Below are positions 38,271 to 48,776 of a stretch of DNA of 64,000 nt, piece by piece. Location: assembly GCF_000613785.1 (NCBI RefSeq), contig NZ_BAJQ01000003.1:1-64000 (forward strand), written 5' to 3'. Origin of the DNA: Segatella oulorum JCM 14966 (GTDB lineage Bacteria > Bacteroidota > Bacteroidia > Bacteroidales > Bacteroidaceae). The number at the start of each line of letters is the position of its first letter. Positions within the stretch are counted from its first letter, which is position 1. The notes under the pieces are model-generated. The model was given only the letters and a program-made list of their open reading frames with translations, made no database searches and had not been told where the DNA came from. The position numbers were made by a program, and so were the translations under genes.

Positions 38271-39763
38271 ATGCACATGGATAAGAAGATTGACCTTTCA
38301 AAACCGGTTTATGATTTAGTGAAACAATATCCCGAACTCACCGACATCATGGTGGAATTAGGATTTTCTGAGATTACAAAAAAGGTGCTACTCAACTCAG
38401 TAGGCAAGTTTATGACTATCCCAAAAGGCGCAGCCATGCGCGGAATTGCCATGACCGACATCGTGATGGCGTTGCAAAAGCATGGTTTTACGCTGGCAGG
38501 CGAGCAACCATCGGGCGCACAATCGGGCATGACGGGCTTGAAATATGCACCCAACGAGCGCAACGAAAAGCTGAAATCCTATTTAAAACGGTTGGGAAAA
38601 GGCGAATCATTAGAGAGCGTCCGCGCTGACTTTAAAGCCGAATTCAGCGATGTTGAGGCGGCAGAAATCATGCAAGCCGAGCAAGAACTCATGGCCGAAG
38701 GCACACCTTTGCGCGAGGTTCAGCAACTTTGCGATGTGCATTCGGCACTCTTCCATGGTGCAACCCGCGAGGAACAGATTATGAATGCCGAGCGCGAAGT
38801 GGCTGCTTCGGTCGACAGAACCGAGCAAGCACACGCCATGGCAGCATCACATGCACAAGAAGCTGCTGCGCTTTTGGCGGTCGATGGGCACCCCGTTCAA
38901 ACCTTTATGCGCGAGAATCAAGCCTTAGAAACCTTATTGGCTGAGGCTTTTAAAGCCGCAGAAACCCGCACATCGGTCGACGAACTCTTGCCCCGTTTGC
39001 GCGAGATTGGCATACATTATGCCAAGAAAGGCGATTTGCTTTTCCCCCATTTAAAGGTGAAATATAACATCTCAGGGCCTTCGCAAGTGATGTGGACTAT
39101 CGACGATGAGATACGCGATGAGCTTGCATCCTTGGCCAAAAACGCAACCATGACGATGCTTGGTGGCAACGATTCAAGGAAGTTTGCGTGCGCATGAAAG
39201 AGATGATTTATAAGGAAAACAACATCTTGCTACCCATTTGCGTGGCAAATTTCACCGAAGATGAGTGGCACAATCTCTATCAAGACAGCAAAGATTACGC
39301 CCCATGTTTTGGCATAACGCCCCACGAATGGCCGGCTGCCGAGGTAAAGAAACGCATCATTCCGCAGCACGAAGGCGAGATTGTTATGCCTGGTGGGCAC
39401 CTCACTTTAGAGCAATTAATAACCATGTTGGACACGCTTCCCATGGAGATTACCTTCGTTGATGCCGACAATTTCAATCGCTATTTCAACGATGGCGAGA
39501 AGGCATTTAAACGCCCTTCGATGGCCATCGACCGCGAAGTGTTCAGCTGTCACCCGCCGAAAATAGAACCCATGGTGCGTGCTATCATCAGCGATTTGCG
39601 TGCCGGTAAGCGCGACCAGCTGCCAATTTGGATGGAAAAAAATGGCAAACCCTACTTGGTTAACTACATGGCTGCGCGCGATAAAGCAGGCAACTATGTC
39701 GGAACAGTAGAGGTGGTGCAAGACATGTCGTTTGCAAAAGACCACTTTCTGCCTTCAAAATAA
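38271..39763 (+). CDS. DUF1858-DUF438-hemerythrin-like-PAS protein, frameshifted at about 39149
   Basis: An N-terminal DUF1858 domain (VYDLVKQYPELTDIMVELGF, about residues 12-80) is followed by a DUF438 helical region (NERNEKLKSYLKRLGKGESL) and a histidine-containing helical bundle (HSALFHGAT, HPVQTFMREN, HYAKKGDLLFPHL) of hemerythrin type, then a PAS domain (ITFVDADNFNRYFND near the end). The given frame stops at 39197. Adding one C to the CC near 39148 gives NATHDDAWWQRFKEVCVRM and joins the PAS part, forming about 498 residues, the usual architecture. Such proteins are thought to sense or handle oxygen or nitric oxide. The second start at 39188 is then not a separate gene. Confidence 0.85.
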
Positions 39764-39806
39764 AAAGGCTTGATGCCCATAAAACATGATGAAATCTTGC
39801 AGAAGA

Positions 39807-39844
39807 GGGTGCTATAGCCTCAACCACAGAGGACTATAGCACCC
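39807..39844 (+). terminator. strong hairpin after the DUF438 gene
   Basis: GGGTGCTATAG-CCT pairs with AGG-A-CTATAGCACCC. No T run follows, so it may be a stabiliser or an RNA structure rather than a classical terminator. Confidence 0.5.
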
Positions 39845-39861
39845 ACACTACACACCAATGA

Positions 39862-39893
39862 AAACGGATAGACGTCAACGCGTCTATCCGTTT
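39862..39893. terminator. bidirectional terminator
   Basis: AAACGGATAGACG (39862-39874) pairs perfectly with CGTCTATCCGTTT (39881-39893). It lies 51 bases past the stop of the 29-residue peptide gene on the minus strand and ends the DUF438 transcript on the plus strand. Confidence 0.75.
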
Positions 39894-39943
39894 CTATTGT
39901 CCTTTATTACCAATCTTTACCTTATAAGCTTACCTTATCGTAG

Positions 39944-40033
39944 TTAGCAGCCTGCGTTGAGCTTGTGATAAATGTTTACTGCCTGTGAAACTACTGCTGC
40001 AACGACTACTGCTACAATCATCAATGTTACCAT
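39944..40033 (-). CDS. 29-residue single-span membrane peptide
   Basis: A small open frame, MVTLMIVAVVVAAVVSQAVN then IYHKLNAGC. Residues 1-18 form one strongly hydrophobic segment followed by a short polar tail with a C-terminal cysteine. The case that it is real: a good -7 box (TATCTTTG, minus strand 40110-40117), a terminator at 39862-39893, and a sensible place between them. A very short frame (MSKGHRLVF) lies between promoter and gene and could be a leader peptide. I do not recognise the family; type I toxin peptides and small membrane regulators look like this, but so do many other small proteins. Confidence 0.55.
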   Translation of the reverse strand: MVTLMIVAVVVAAVVSQAVNIYHKLNAGC

Positions 40034-40109
40034 AATCTTCTTACCTTTTTAAAAAACTAATCGATGTCCCTTTGACATCTTGTTACCTATTATCCTTACT
40101 TTTACGCTG

Positions 40110-40117
40110 CAAAGATA
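40110..40117 (-). promoter_or_regulatory. -7 promoter box of the 29-residue peptide gene
   Basis: TATCTTTG on the minus strand followed by CAGC, about 76 bases before the ATG at 40033. Confidence 0.55.
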
Positions 40118-40502
40118 GCACTTTCCCAAACAGACACGAACCGAAAAGGCCATGAAAAGCGCAAAAAGGCACAAAAAATTGCGATAAATCAAGAAGTGAT
40201 AGCTTTTCATTTGCAGCGCATCCTTTGCGTTAATGCCCACAATAGCCCCCTTTCATGCAGCCGAATGGCCTGCAATTCTCTCATTCGTTTCGTTGTAACG
40301 GCAGCGCATCCATTCCCCACTTCGCTATCAGCTCATTATCAAACCGTTACAAATGCCTTCGTAAAAGCATTGCTTTTACACGCAAAAATGCATCATTTCG
40401 TCGCGTAATCTCAGCCATATTCTTCACTAAAGTGGCGCAGTTTACAAGGCGAAAGGGTGCATTTTGCGGACGAATACCGCCGACATCATCTGTCAGAAAC
40501 GC
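40118..40502. other. intergenic with dispersed repeat modules
   Basis: No gene seen. Contains a 25-bp stretch beginning GCTCATTATCAAACCGTTA (40331-40355) repeated near 60912, an 18-bp stretch (40363-40380) repeated at 18685-18702, and an ATCTCnnnCATATT motif copy (40405-40423). These modules recur in other gaps of this window. Confidence 0.5.
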
Positions 40503-43500
40503 TTATTTCACGACGAAATCATAGCTGCCGGCAGGCAGATTCAGCGATTGCTTATCGCGGATTGCAGAGCCCAAGACAACGCCTTTTGTTGTTTTATCAA
40601 CCTGCTTTCCATCAAGATAGATGGCTTTCCCGCCCGCTGTGGAGAGCCAGAGCGTGGCCGACGTGTTGGCAGGAACCACGAAATGATAGTGCGTTTCGTG
40701 AGTGGTTTGTTCCCATTGGCTTTCAATTCGGCCATACATGGAGTCGTAGAACCCCTCGGCATGCGTAAGTGTGCCGGTGGGATCGGGTGTGGGTTGCAGG
40801 ATGAAATGCTGAAAACCGGGCGTTGTTTCATCGCGGGCAATGCCGAGAGAATACTGCATCAGCCAGTTGGTTACCGACCCAAAAGCGTAGTGATTGAAAG
40901 AGTTCATGCTGTTGTTGCCGCCAAATCCGTTTTCCTTGGTGTAGGAATTGAGGCGTTCCCAAATGGTTGTTGCGCCTTGTGTGACGGGATAAAGCCATGA
41001 GGGGAAGCGCGTGTTGAGCAACATCTTGTAGGCTTCTTCGCTGTGTCCGCATTCAGAAAGTGCCTGATTGAGCCACGCGGTGCCAATGAAACCCGTCATC
41101 AGTGCATGGCTTGGATAGTTTTTCCGTCGTCGCCCATGCTTTCTCGTCTCACGGTTTGCAGGAAAGCGTCGACAAAGCGGTGGCGAACATCGGGCGAAAC
41201 GATGTGAAAGACCAACGGAAGTGCATAAGATGTCTGTGCATCAATGGCCACTCCTTTGCGTTTAGGCCCATCCATGCCTCCAAAAGGATTGGGCTTTTCT
41301 TCGCCCAACCCCGAGCCTTCGGTTCTCCCGGTGGCGCGGTTGATATAGTGATGGTTGATGAACTGAATGCGTTTGTCGCGCATTTGGGCGTAACGTTGGG
41401 CATCGTTGGCGTGGCCAAGTGCCTTTGCCGCCTGCGCCATGATGTCGAGTTCGTGCACCAAATAGCAGTCGAAAAGCAGTGAATTGTCGTTCTTATTCAC
41501 CTCGAAGCCCAACCAATCGCCCAAGCCGATGCCATCGGTGAAATTGTAAAAGCCCTGCTTTGCATCGATATATTTCGTGGTTTGCAGATGGATGAAGCGC
41601 TGCATGGCCGGATAATGGGCTGCCAAAGCCTCTTTATCGGCATACTGAAGATAGGTCTGCCAAGCATGATGATGCCCACAGAAGCCCATAACGGTCCGCC
41701 GAAACCGCCGCCAACGGGGGCAATAGCGGCAAAGTTTCCGTTGTCAAGCTGCGTGTCGCGCAAAGCAATGAGGTGGCGTTTGAAGAAGTTTGCACCGTTG
41801 AACAAATAAGACATGGCAGGCGAAAACACGCTCAAATCGCCCGACCAGCCCATTCTTTCGTTGCGTTGTGGACAGTCGGTAGGAATGCTTAACACGTTGG
41901 CAAGCGTCGACCAAGTGACATTTTTGAAGAACCTGTTGAGCAGTTCGTGATTGGTTTTATAACCGGAAGTAATCGAATCGACCGTGCTGAGCACCCATCC
42001 TTCGACCTGATGGGTAGGCAACGGAGCGGGAATGCCCGTGATTTCAACATACCGATAGCCATGATAGGTGGCACGAGGCGAGAAGGTTTCGGTGCCGCCT
42101 TTGGCAATATAGATGTCTTGTTCCATTGCGCCGCGTTGGTTTTCCATCATCACCATGCCCACGTTTGCTTGATATTCGGGCAGGTTGGGATAGGTAACTT
42201 CGGCATATCGCATATAGACCTTTGTACCGGGTGCGAGCCCTTGGAAGGTAATCCGGGGCACACCGGCCATGTTCTGCCCCATATCGTAGACAAAAACACC
42301 CGGCCGGGGTTGGTCAACACGTTGCGATTGCAACGTAGTGAAGTGTCTAACGGGCTTCCCAACCTGCGCCATGAGTTTGAAATCGGCATAGTTATCGGGC
42401 GTGGGCCAGGCAAAAAAGCCACTCGGTTGTGCATGGCTGATGGTGCCTTCGAGGGGAATTTGCACGGCGTTTTCCCATGTGCGGTCGTCGAATGCAGCGG
42501 TCGACCAACCTTGAACGGCCGCTTCTTGCTGTGCGTTGTACACCTCGCCTTGGAAGAACGAACCCAATCTGACGGGGCCATCGGTGGTGTATCGCCAGGT
42601 GTCGGGCGACGAAACGACGCGTGTTGTGGTGCCATCGGCATAGGTAATGATGGCTTGTGCCAACACCGATTGGCGGTCACCGTAGAAGTTCCAGTTCTCT
42701 CCGGCAAACGTACTTGCGCCACTCCACCAACCTTCGTTGAGCATGATGCCGAGCGCATTCTGCCCTTTTGTGAGCAGAGGGGTGATGTCATAGGTTTGAT
42801 AGAACAGCGTTTTGTTGTATTGTGTGCACCCCGGATTGAAATAATCCCGGCTCAAAAGGGTGCCGTTGACATAGCAATCATAGATGCCTCGCGCCGAGAT
42901 ATAGAGGCGAGCATGGGCAATGGGCTTGTCGTTGAGTGCGAAACACGTGCGCAATAGGGGTGCACCGTGCTCACAAGGAGTTGTGAACGGGGTGGAAGCA
43001 ACAATCGTAGTGTCGTTGGCAAAGGTAGCAATCACGTTGTTGGGTGAGCGATAATTGCGAATGTTGGCCACGCCAAAGTGTGCCCGTTTGCCCTCTTCCA
43101 CATACAAACCCACATCGCCCACGCAGGGAAACGAAATATAATCGCCGCCCTTTCCCATGGGATTGAGGTTGAGATCAGCAATGACTTTTTCGGCGGCATC
43201 GTCTACATAAACCTGCGTTGTGCCGTGCATGGACAACAGTTGAATGCTGTGGGGCGCATAACGGTTGGCCTGATTGATGACCGAAGTAGGCACTTTAGCG
43301 GTGGCAAACGGCACCGATGCCCGATCGTTGCACGTGTAACCAACGCGGTAAATCTCTATTCGGGCGCTGTCATGTTGGTCTAATGGCCGGGTGTCGAGCA
43401 CCACTTTTATATAGGATTCGTTGGGTTTGTTGGCCACGCCGAGGATGTTTTTATTGGCATTCAACAAGCGAATGTCATTGGCTCCATAGAAAAAGCCGGC

Positions 43501-44015
43501 CTCTTGGGTGTGGGTTTCCTGGTCGAGCATCAACGAAACATCCATCGAAAAGACGGGCAGATATTGGCTGAAGAAGGTGTATGCGTCTGCTGTTGAGGCG
43601 CCAATCCACTGCGCTCCGCCCCACTTTGCATCGCCATCCGAGGTGGTCATGAGCCCTGTTTCGAAGTATGCCGAAGCTTTTTGCATCTCATTGGCTTCGT
43701 TCCACACGGCGATGGTCCACTGATAGCGTGTGGTGGGATGGAGCTTTTCGCCTGCATAACGAATGTTGAGCGACGTGTTGCTCATGACTTTTCCCGAATT
43801 CCACACCTGTTTTCCGACGGGATTGGTCACCCAAAGCTGGTAGCTGTTTGGCGGGCACCGCGCTTTGTGTCGCACATTTGCCATGAAAAGCGAGGCGAAG
43901 TTGCGTCAATACCGATTGGATTTTCCTCGTATTCCACCCTCAACGCATGGAGCGTGAAGGCATTTGCAACTTGAATGACAAGGAGAAAAAGAGCGGAAAG
44001 AATAACTTTTTTCAT
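40503..44015 (-). CDS. GH78 alpha-L-rhamnosidase, three frameshifts (about 43845, 41665, 41115)
   Basis: About 1,170 residues once joined; removes terminal alpha-L-rhamnose by inversion. The start at 44015 gives a signal peptide (MKKVILSALFLLVIQVANA) and then LHALRVEYEENPIGIDATSPRFSWQM, the typical N-terminal block. Carbohydrate-binding beta domains follow, and the (alpha/alpha)6 catalytic barrel begins near DCPQRNERMGWSGDLSVF, which holds the family's catalytic acid region. The breaks are repaired by one A in GCCAAACAGC near 43845 (RQTSYQLWV), one G near 41665 (IIMAWQTYLQ) and one A in the A5 run near 41115 (GDDGKNYPSHALMTG). Last gene of the minus-strand train starting at 58068; it starts 45 bases past the GH3 stop. 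Confidence 0.9.
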
Positions 44016-44060
44016 TTTCTGGTGTTGGTTTTTGAAATGAATAGAACGGCCTTTGGGGAG

Positions 44061-46366
44061 CTAAAGCACCTTGAGTTCGGCCGTTTGAACGTTTTCTGAG
44101 TTATCACCTACCATAATATCATAGCTGCCCGGCTCGCAGACATATTGCAAATCGTGATTGAAATACTTCAGATCTTCGGGCGTAAGCGTGAAGTTGACGG
44201 TTTGCTTCTCGCCTGCTTTGAGGTTGATTTTCCTAAAGGCGCGCAGCTCCTTCACGGGTCTTGTGCTCGTGCTTTGCTTCGCATGAATGTAGAGTTGCAC
44301 GGTGGTCATGCCCTCACGCGTGCCGGTATTGGTGACATTCACCGTGGCCATTACGCTTCCTTTATCCCTGTTCATCGTGGCACGGCTAAGCTGAACGGGG
44401 GTGTATTGGAACGAGGTGTAACTCAATCCGTAGCCAAAGGGATAGAGCGGAGCGTTGACTACGTCGATATAACAGCTCGTAAACTTGCGGTAAGGGGCAT
44501 GGTCGGGATGCGGACGCCCCGTTGATTTGTGGTTGTAATAGATGGGACACTGCCCCACTTGGCGCGGAAACGACATCGTCAGTTTGCCACTTGGGTTGAC
44601 CTTTCCAAAGAGAACGTCGGCGATTGCACGCCCGGCTTGGTCGCCTAAGCTCCATGAACACAGGATAGCGGGGATGTGATCGTTTTCCCATGTGAGCGTT
44701 AACGGGCGTCCGGTTGTGAGCACTAATACCACGGGTTTGCCCGTTTCCTTGAGCGAACGCAGCAATTCGCGTTGCGGTTCGGGTATGGAAATGTCGGCTC
44801 TTGAGGCGCCTTCGCCATTCATTGCATTCGATTCGCCAAGACAAGCCACGATGATGTCGGCCTCCTTGGCAGCGTTAACAGCTTCTTGTATCAACGCTTT
44901 CAATGGGCGTTCATGCACGGCCACGGCTTATAGTTGGGGATAAAGAAGCCTAAAAGGCCATTGACGAGGGTGCTTTCGGTGAGGGAATCGCTCACTATCC
45001 ACGACCCTTGGGCAGTTGTTACGCTGCCTCCGGCCTCGGCAACCGCTTCTTTTATGCCTTCGTAAATGGTCACACTCTCTTTCGAATGCGACGACATCGC
45101 CCACGAACCCTGCATGTCTTCGGCATTGTTTGCAAAGGGACCGACGACCGCTATCCGCTTATTTGGAGCAAGAGGCAGCAGCTGTTGGTCGTTTTTGAGC
45201 AACACTTGGCACTCTTGTGCCACGCGTCTGCTGTGGGCTTTCATCTCGGTTGTATAGACATTTTGCCGTGCTCTGTCTTTGTTAAGATAGCGAAAGGGGT
45301 CTTGAAAGAGGCCCAATCGCCACTTCATTTCCAGCACGTGGCGACAGGCTTTGTTGATATCTTCCTCGCTAACCTTGCCTTCTTGCAGCGACTTCTTCAG
45401 CGTTTTGAGAAATCCTTGACTGTTCATATCGAGGTCAACGCCTGCTTTTAATGCCCGCGCTGATACCTCTTGAAGGTCGCCTATGCCATGAACTGTCATC
45501 TCTTGAATGGCCGTTGCGTCGGTAACAACTAAGCCCTTGAACCCCCATTGCGTGCGCAACAAATCATGAATCAAGTAGTGATTGGCCGTCGCCGGAACGC
45601 CTTCAAACTCGTTAAAAGCGGTCATATAGCTGCCTGCTCCGGCCTTACATGCTTCGTAATAGGGGCGCATATAAAGGTTCATCATAGTCGGACGATCCAT
45701 CAATACGGTGTTATAATCACGCCCAGATTCAGCTGCTCCATAAAGCGCATAGTGCTTAACACAAGCGATAGCACTATGGATTGACATCGGGATTTGGGCC
45801 GTTCCTTGATATCCTTCGACGTAAGATCGTGCCATAATTCCACCGAGATAAGGGTCTTCTCCGGCCCCTTCTGCCACACGACCCCAACGTGCATCGTGTG
45901 CAATATCGACCATAGGAGAGAACAACCAGTTGATGCCTAACGAGGTAGCTTCCATGGAAGCGTGACGCGCATAGTCGCGAATCAGGTCGGGATTCCACGA
46001 AGAAGCCATCGCAAGGGGGATGGGATAGGTGGTCTCTAAGCCATGGATTACGTCCATTCCAAAGAAGAAAGGAATCTTGTTTTTACGCTTCATTGCCAGC
46101 TGTTGCAGGCTTCTCATGCGGTCAATATCTTTCAAACCATAGAACGCTCCAACCTGTCCTTGGTTGATAAGTGCTATGTTTTGATCCTTGGCATTTACCG
46201 TTTTAGCCGACACAAAGTCGTAAGCGCTCGTCAAATTCAGCTGTCCTATTTTTTCATCGAGGGTCATTTTAGCCATCAATTCATCGATAAAACGCGTGCC
46301 ATCGGTCTGTGCTTTTCCTGCCAAAGCAGCAAGCAACAGGAGCGAAATGAGTTGTATTTTCTTCAT
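44061..46366 (-). CDS. bglX: GH3 beta-glucosidase, BglX type, frameshifted at about 44925
   Basis: About 768 residues when joined. Signal peptide (MKKIQLISLLLLAALAGKAQ), then FIDELMAKMTLDEKIGQL, the VERSION of the GH3 N-terminal barrel with the nucleophile in GFKGLVVTDATAIQEM, and a C-terminal sandwich plus fibronectin III-like domain ending MVGDNSENVQTAELKVL. BglX enzymes remove beta-linked glucose from oligosaccharides or glycosides in the periplasm. The first frame breaks after NYKPW; adding one G to the GG near 44925 gives NYKPWAVHERPLKALIQEAV. It sits 36 bases after another GH3 gene and 45 before the GH78 gene, all in the same direction. Confidence 0.9.
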
Positions 46367-46402
46367 CTTGTTTCTTTTTTATCCAACGGTTGGTTGGTCA
46401 TT

Positions 46403-48721
46403 CTACTTATATTGCTTAACTCTGCTGTCGCGAATGATGCCACTCCAGTTCAAACCAAAGGCGAAATCATATTGATTTCCATCGTTATCGGTGTAGGGAA
46501 TCATGTCACGTGGCCGATCTTCTGCTTGCATTTCAACGGTCTTCATGTCGCGTGGAAGTTGACAAGGGAGCAGTCCAAAGGGCTCGTTTTTGCCGCTGAT
46601 AAGGTCAAGAAATGGACGCTTACCGGTGCCGAAGCTCACGAGAATGGCATCCGAATAAGGCTCAAACTCGGCAAAAACAGCAGGGCGACTGATGGTAATC
46701 GCTACGATAACAGGCTTCGATCCCATGGCTTTCTTGGTGTCAATCACCATGAGAAGGTCGTCTTTATTGGCCGTCTTGACGGTCTTCCCCAGATAGGATC
46801 GGTTGGTAAATGCCTCCTTTGGATCACCTCCTGCAAGGCTTTTTGCACGTGCATCTGTGGCCGTATAGTCATTATATTGCAGGCTAATGGGCACATATCC
46901 GTTACCTCCCGCCTCAGCATCTGCGCGACTATAGCCCGTTCCTGCCATCGGATCTTGTATGAAACAGAGAGCAAAGTTGGCCTCTTGTGGCGTGTCAACG
47001 ACTTGATAATACGTGCTCATGAGTTTCAAATCAACGGGATAATCCCAATAATCTCGGGTCTTATTGCCAAAGAAATCGGTAACAGACGGGAAGTGACGCT
47101 TAGGAATATACACCTTCATTCGCGCGTCTTTGAGGGGCAAAGTGTGGCGATGATTCTTCACCATCACAATGGATTTCACCTGCGCCTGATAGCCTTTGAG
47201 CATAAATTCGCGGTTTCCTACGATAGCTTTACTCTTTAAAGGATCAAGATAAGGGTTCTCAAAGAGACCCGTTTCGAACATAGGAAGCAACAAACGACGC
47301 GCCGAATCGTGAATGCGTTGCGCCCATTTGTCGTGGCCAAACTCTTGATAACCCAATTTAAACGCCTCTAAAACAGGACCTTTTTCATTGTTTCCGCCAA
47401 ACTGATCGACACCTGCTTTGAGGATTTCATAGTGGCGTTGAACCTCCGAAAGATTTTCAACTCCCCAGCATTTCCCATCAAAAGCATCAATCGCTTTGTT
47501 GTCTTTGGTCACCATCCAATCGGTACATACAATGCCATCGAAGCCGTATTGATGACGCAATAAGTCGGTAACTATGTAGTGACTGAAGCTCTCTCCGACG
47601 TTCTTTCCCGACGGATCCTGACCATAAGAGATGTTATAAAAGGTCATGACGGAGCCTGCTTTCTTCGTCGGTCCGTCCAATTTAAAGGCGCCATTGATGA
47701 AACCTTGCATCTCTTCTTGAAAGTTATGGGTGGGATAAACGGCATACTTACCATAATTATAGTGGCTGTCTCGGCCACCTTCTAACGTGCCTCCGCCCGG
47801 CCAATGCTTTGCCATTGCAACAACACTTGCATATCCCCAGCCATCTTTGATAACCTTATTGCCGGTTGATGTTTGGAAACCATCGATATAAGCCCGGCTT
47901 AAATCGGCCACAAGTACAGGGTCTTCGCCAAACGTTCCGGTGAAACGCGTCCATCTTGGTTCCATAGAAATGTCGACTTGTGGCGATAAAGCCGTCGTAA
48001 TTCCCAATGCACGATATTCCGTTGCAGCCACTTTTCCAAACGCTTTCACAAGCTCTGGCGAAAATGTTGCAGCCAAACCGAGCGCCGTTGGCCATTGAGA
48101 AATGTCGCCTCCCGCACCATAATTATACTCAGCATTGGCCGAAACCTCGTGTCGTGGATCGGAAGAATTGTTGGCAGGAATGCCATGTCCGAAACTTTCG
48201 CAGTAGCTTTGAAGATTGTTACTCCACTCGGCGGCCACCTCAGCGCTTTGCACTTTCGTCACAAGCACTGCGCGAAGATAATCGTCTTTGAGAAACTTTT
48301 TCTGCGCATCGCTTAGCGCAGAAGGCTTCATGCCGCTCTCTTCAAAGGGCTTTCCGTTGTAGGTCGAAGCACCATAGCCGGTGGATTTTGCCGGAATTTG
48401 CTGGTGTGCGGAGTACAACATGAGCCCCGCTATCTCTTCATCGCTTAGCTGTGAGGCCAAATCGGTTGCGCGTTCGTCGAACGAAAGGCGCCAGTCTTCG
48501 TATTTATCCAACTTACCATTGCGATTTAAATCCTTGAATTTGAAACCGCCAACGGTTAAAATCTTCACGCCCGACGCAGGAGAATAGCCCAAAGTGGGGC
48601 CTCCTTTCTGTTCAATAAGGGTGTAGATACCCTTCTTGGTTTCCTTGAATTTCTGCTGGGTTGGGCCGCTTGTCGCTGCCAAGAGCGTTGCTGCTGTGAG
48701 CAAAATAAAACTTGTTTTCAT
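46403..48721 (-). CDS. GH3 glycoside hydrolase with N-terminal EF-hand-like loop
   Basis: About 772 residues from the ATG at 48721 (MKTSFILLTAATLLAATSG signal peptide); the frame extends to 48817 but overlaps the upstream gene. After the signal comes DLNRNGKLDKYE, a complete 12-residue EF-hand calcium loop (about residues 63-74), then the GH3 barrel (LASQLSDEEIAGLMLYSAHQQ, SPQVDISMEPRWTRFTGTFGEDP) with the nucleophile aspartate in FDGIVCTDWM and a C-terminal sandwich. This subgroup often acts as exo-beta-glucosidase or beta-xylosidase; the specificity cannot be read here. No frameshift seen. Confidence 0.9.
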   Translation of the reverse strand: MKTSFILLTAATLLAATSGPTQQKFKETKKGIYTLIEQKGGPTLGYSPASGVKILTVGGFKFKDLNRNGKLDKYEDWRLSFDERATDLASQLSDEEIAGLMLYSAHQQIPAKSTGYGASTYNGKPFEESGMKPSALSDAQKKFLKDDYLRAVLVTKVQSAEVAAEWSNNLQSYCESFGHGIPANNSSDPRHEVSANAEYNYGAGGDISQWPTALGLAATFSPELVKAFGKVAATEYRALGITTALSPQVDISMEPRWTRFTGTFGEDPVLVADLSRAYIDGFQTSTGNKVIKDGWGYASVVAMAKHWPGGGTLEGGRDSHYNYGKYAVYPTHNFQEEMQGFINGAFKLDGPTKKAGSVMTFYNISYGQDPSGKNVGESFSHYIVTDLLRHQYGFDGIVCTDWMVTKDNKAIDAFDGKCWGVENLSEVQRHYEILKAGVDQFGGNNEKGPVLEAFKLGYQEFGHDKWAQRIHDSARRLLLPMFETGLFENPYLDPLKSKAIVGNREFMLKGYQAQVKSIVMVKNHRHTLPLKDARMKVYIPKRHFPSVTDFFGNKTRDYWDYPVDLKLMSTYYQVVDTPQEANFALCFIQDPMAGTGYSRADAEAGGNGYVPISLQYNDYTATDARAKSLAGGDPKEAFTNRSYLGKTVKTANKDDLLMVIDTKKAMGSKPVIVAITISRPAVFAEFEPYSDAILVSFGTGKRPFLDLISGKNEPFGLLPCQLPRDMKTVEMQAEDRPRDMIPYTDNDGNQYDFAFGLNWSGIIRDSRVKQYK

Positions 48722-48776
48722 TGCGTTTAGGATAGAATTTTGTTGTATTAAAGGATGAACGACACGACGAATTGAT

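Noticed and set aside
39188..39763. Separate PAS-domain gene starting at 39188
   Set aside because: In-frame sequence upstream of that ATG matches the missing link of the DUF438 protein, so a one-base deletion explains it better.
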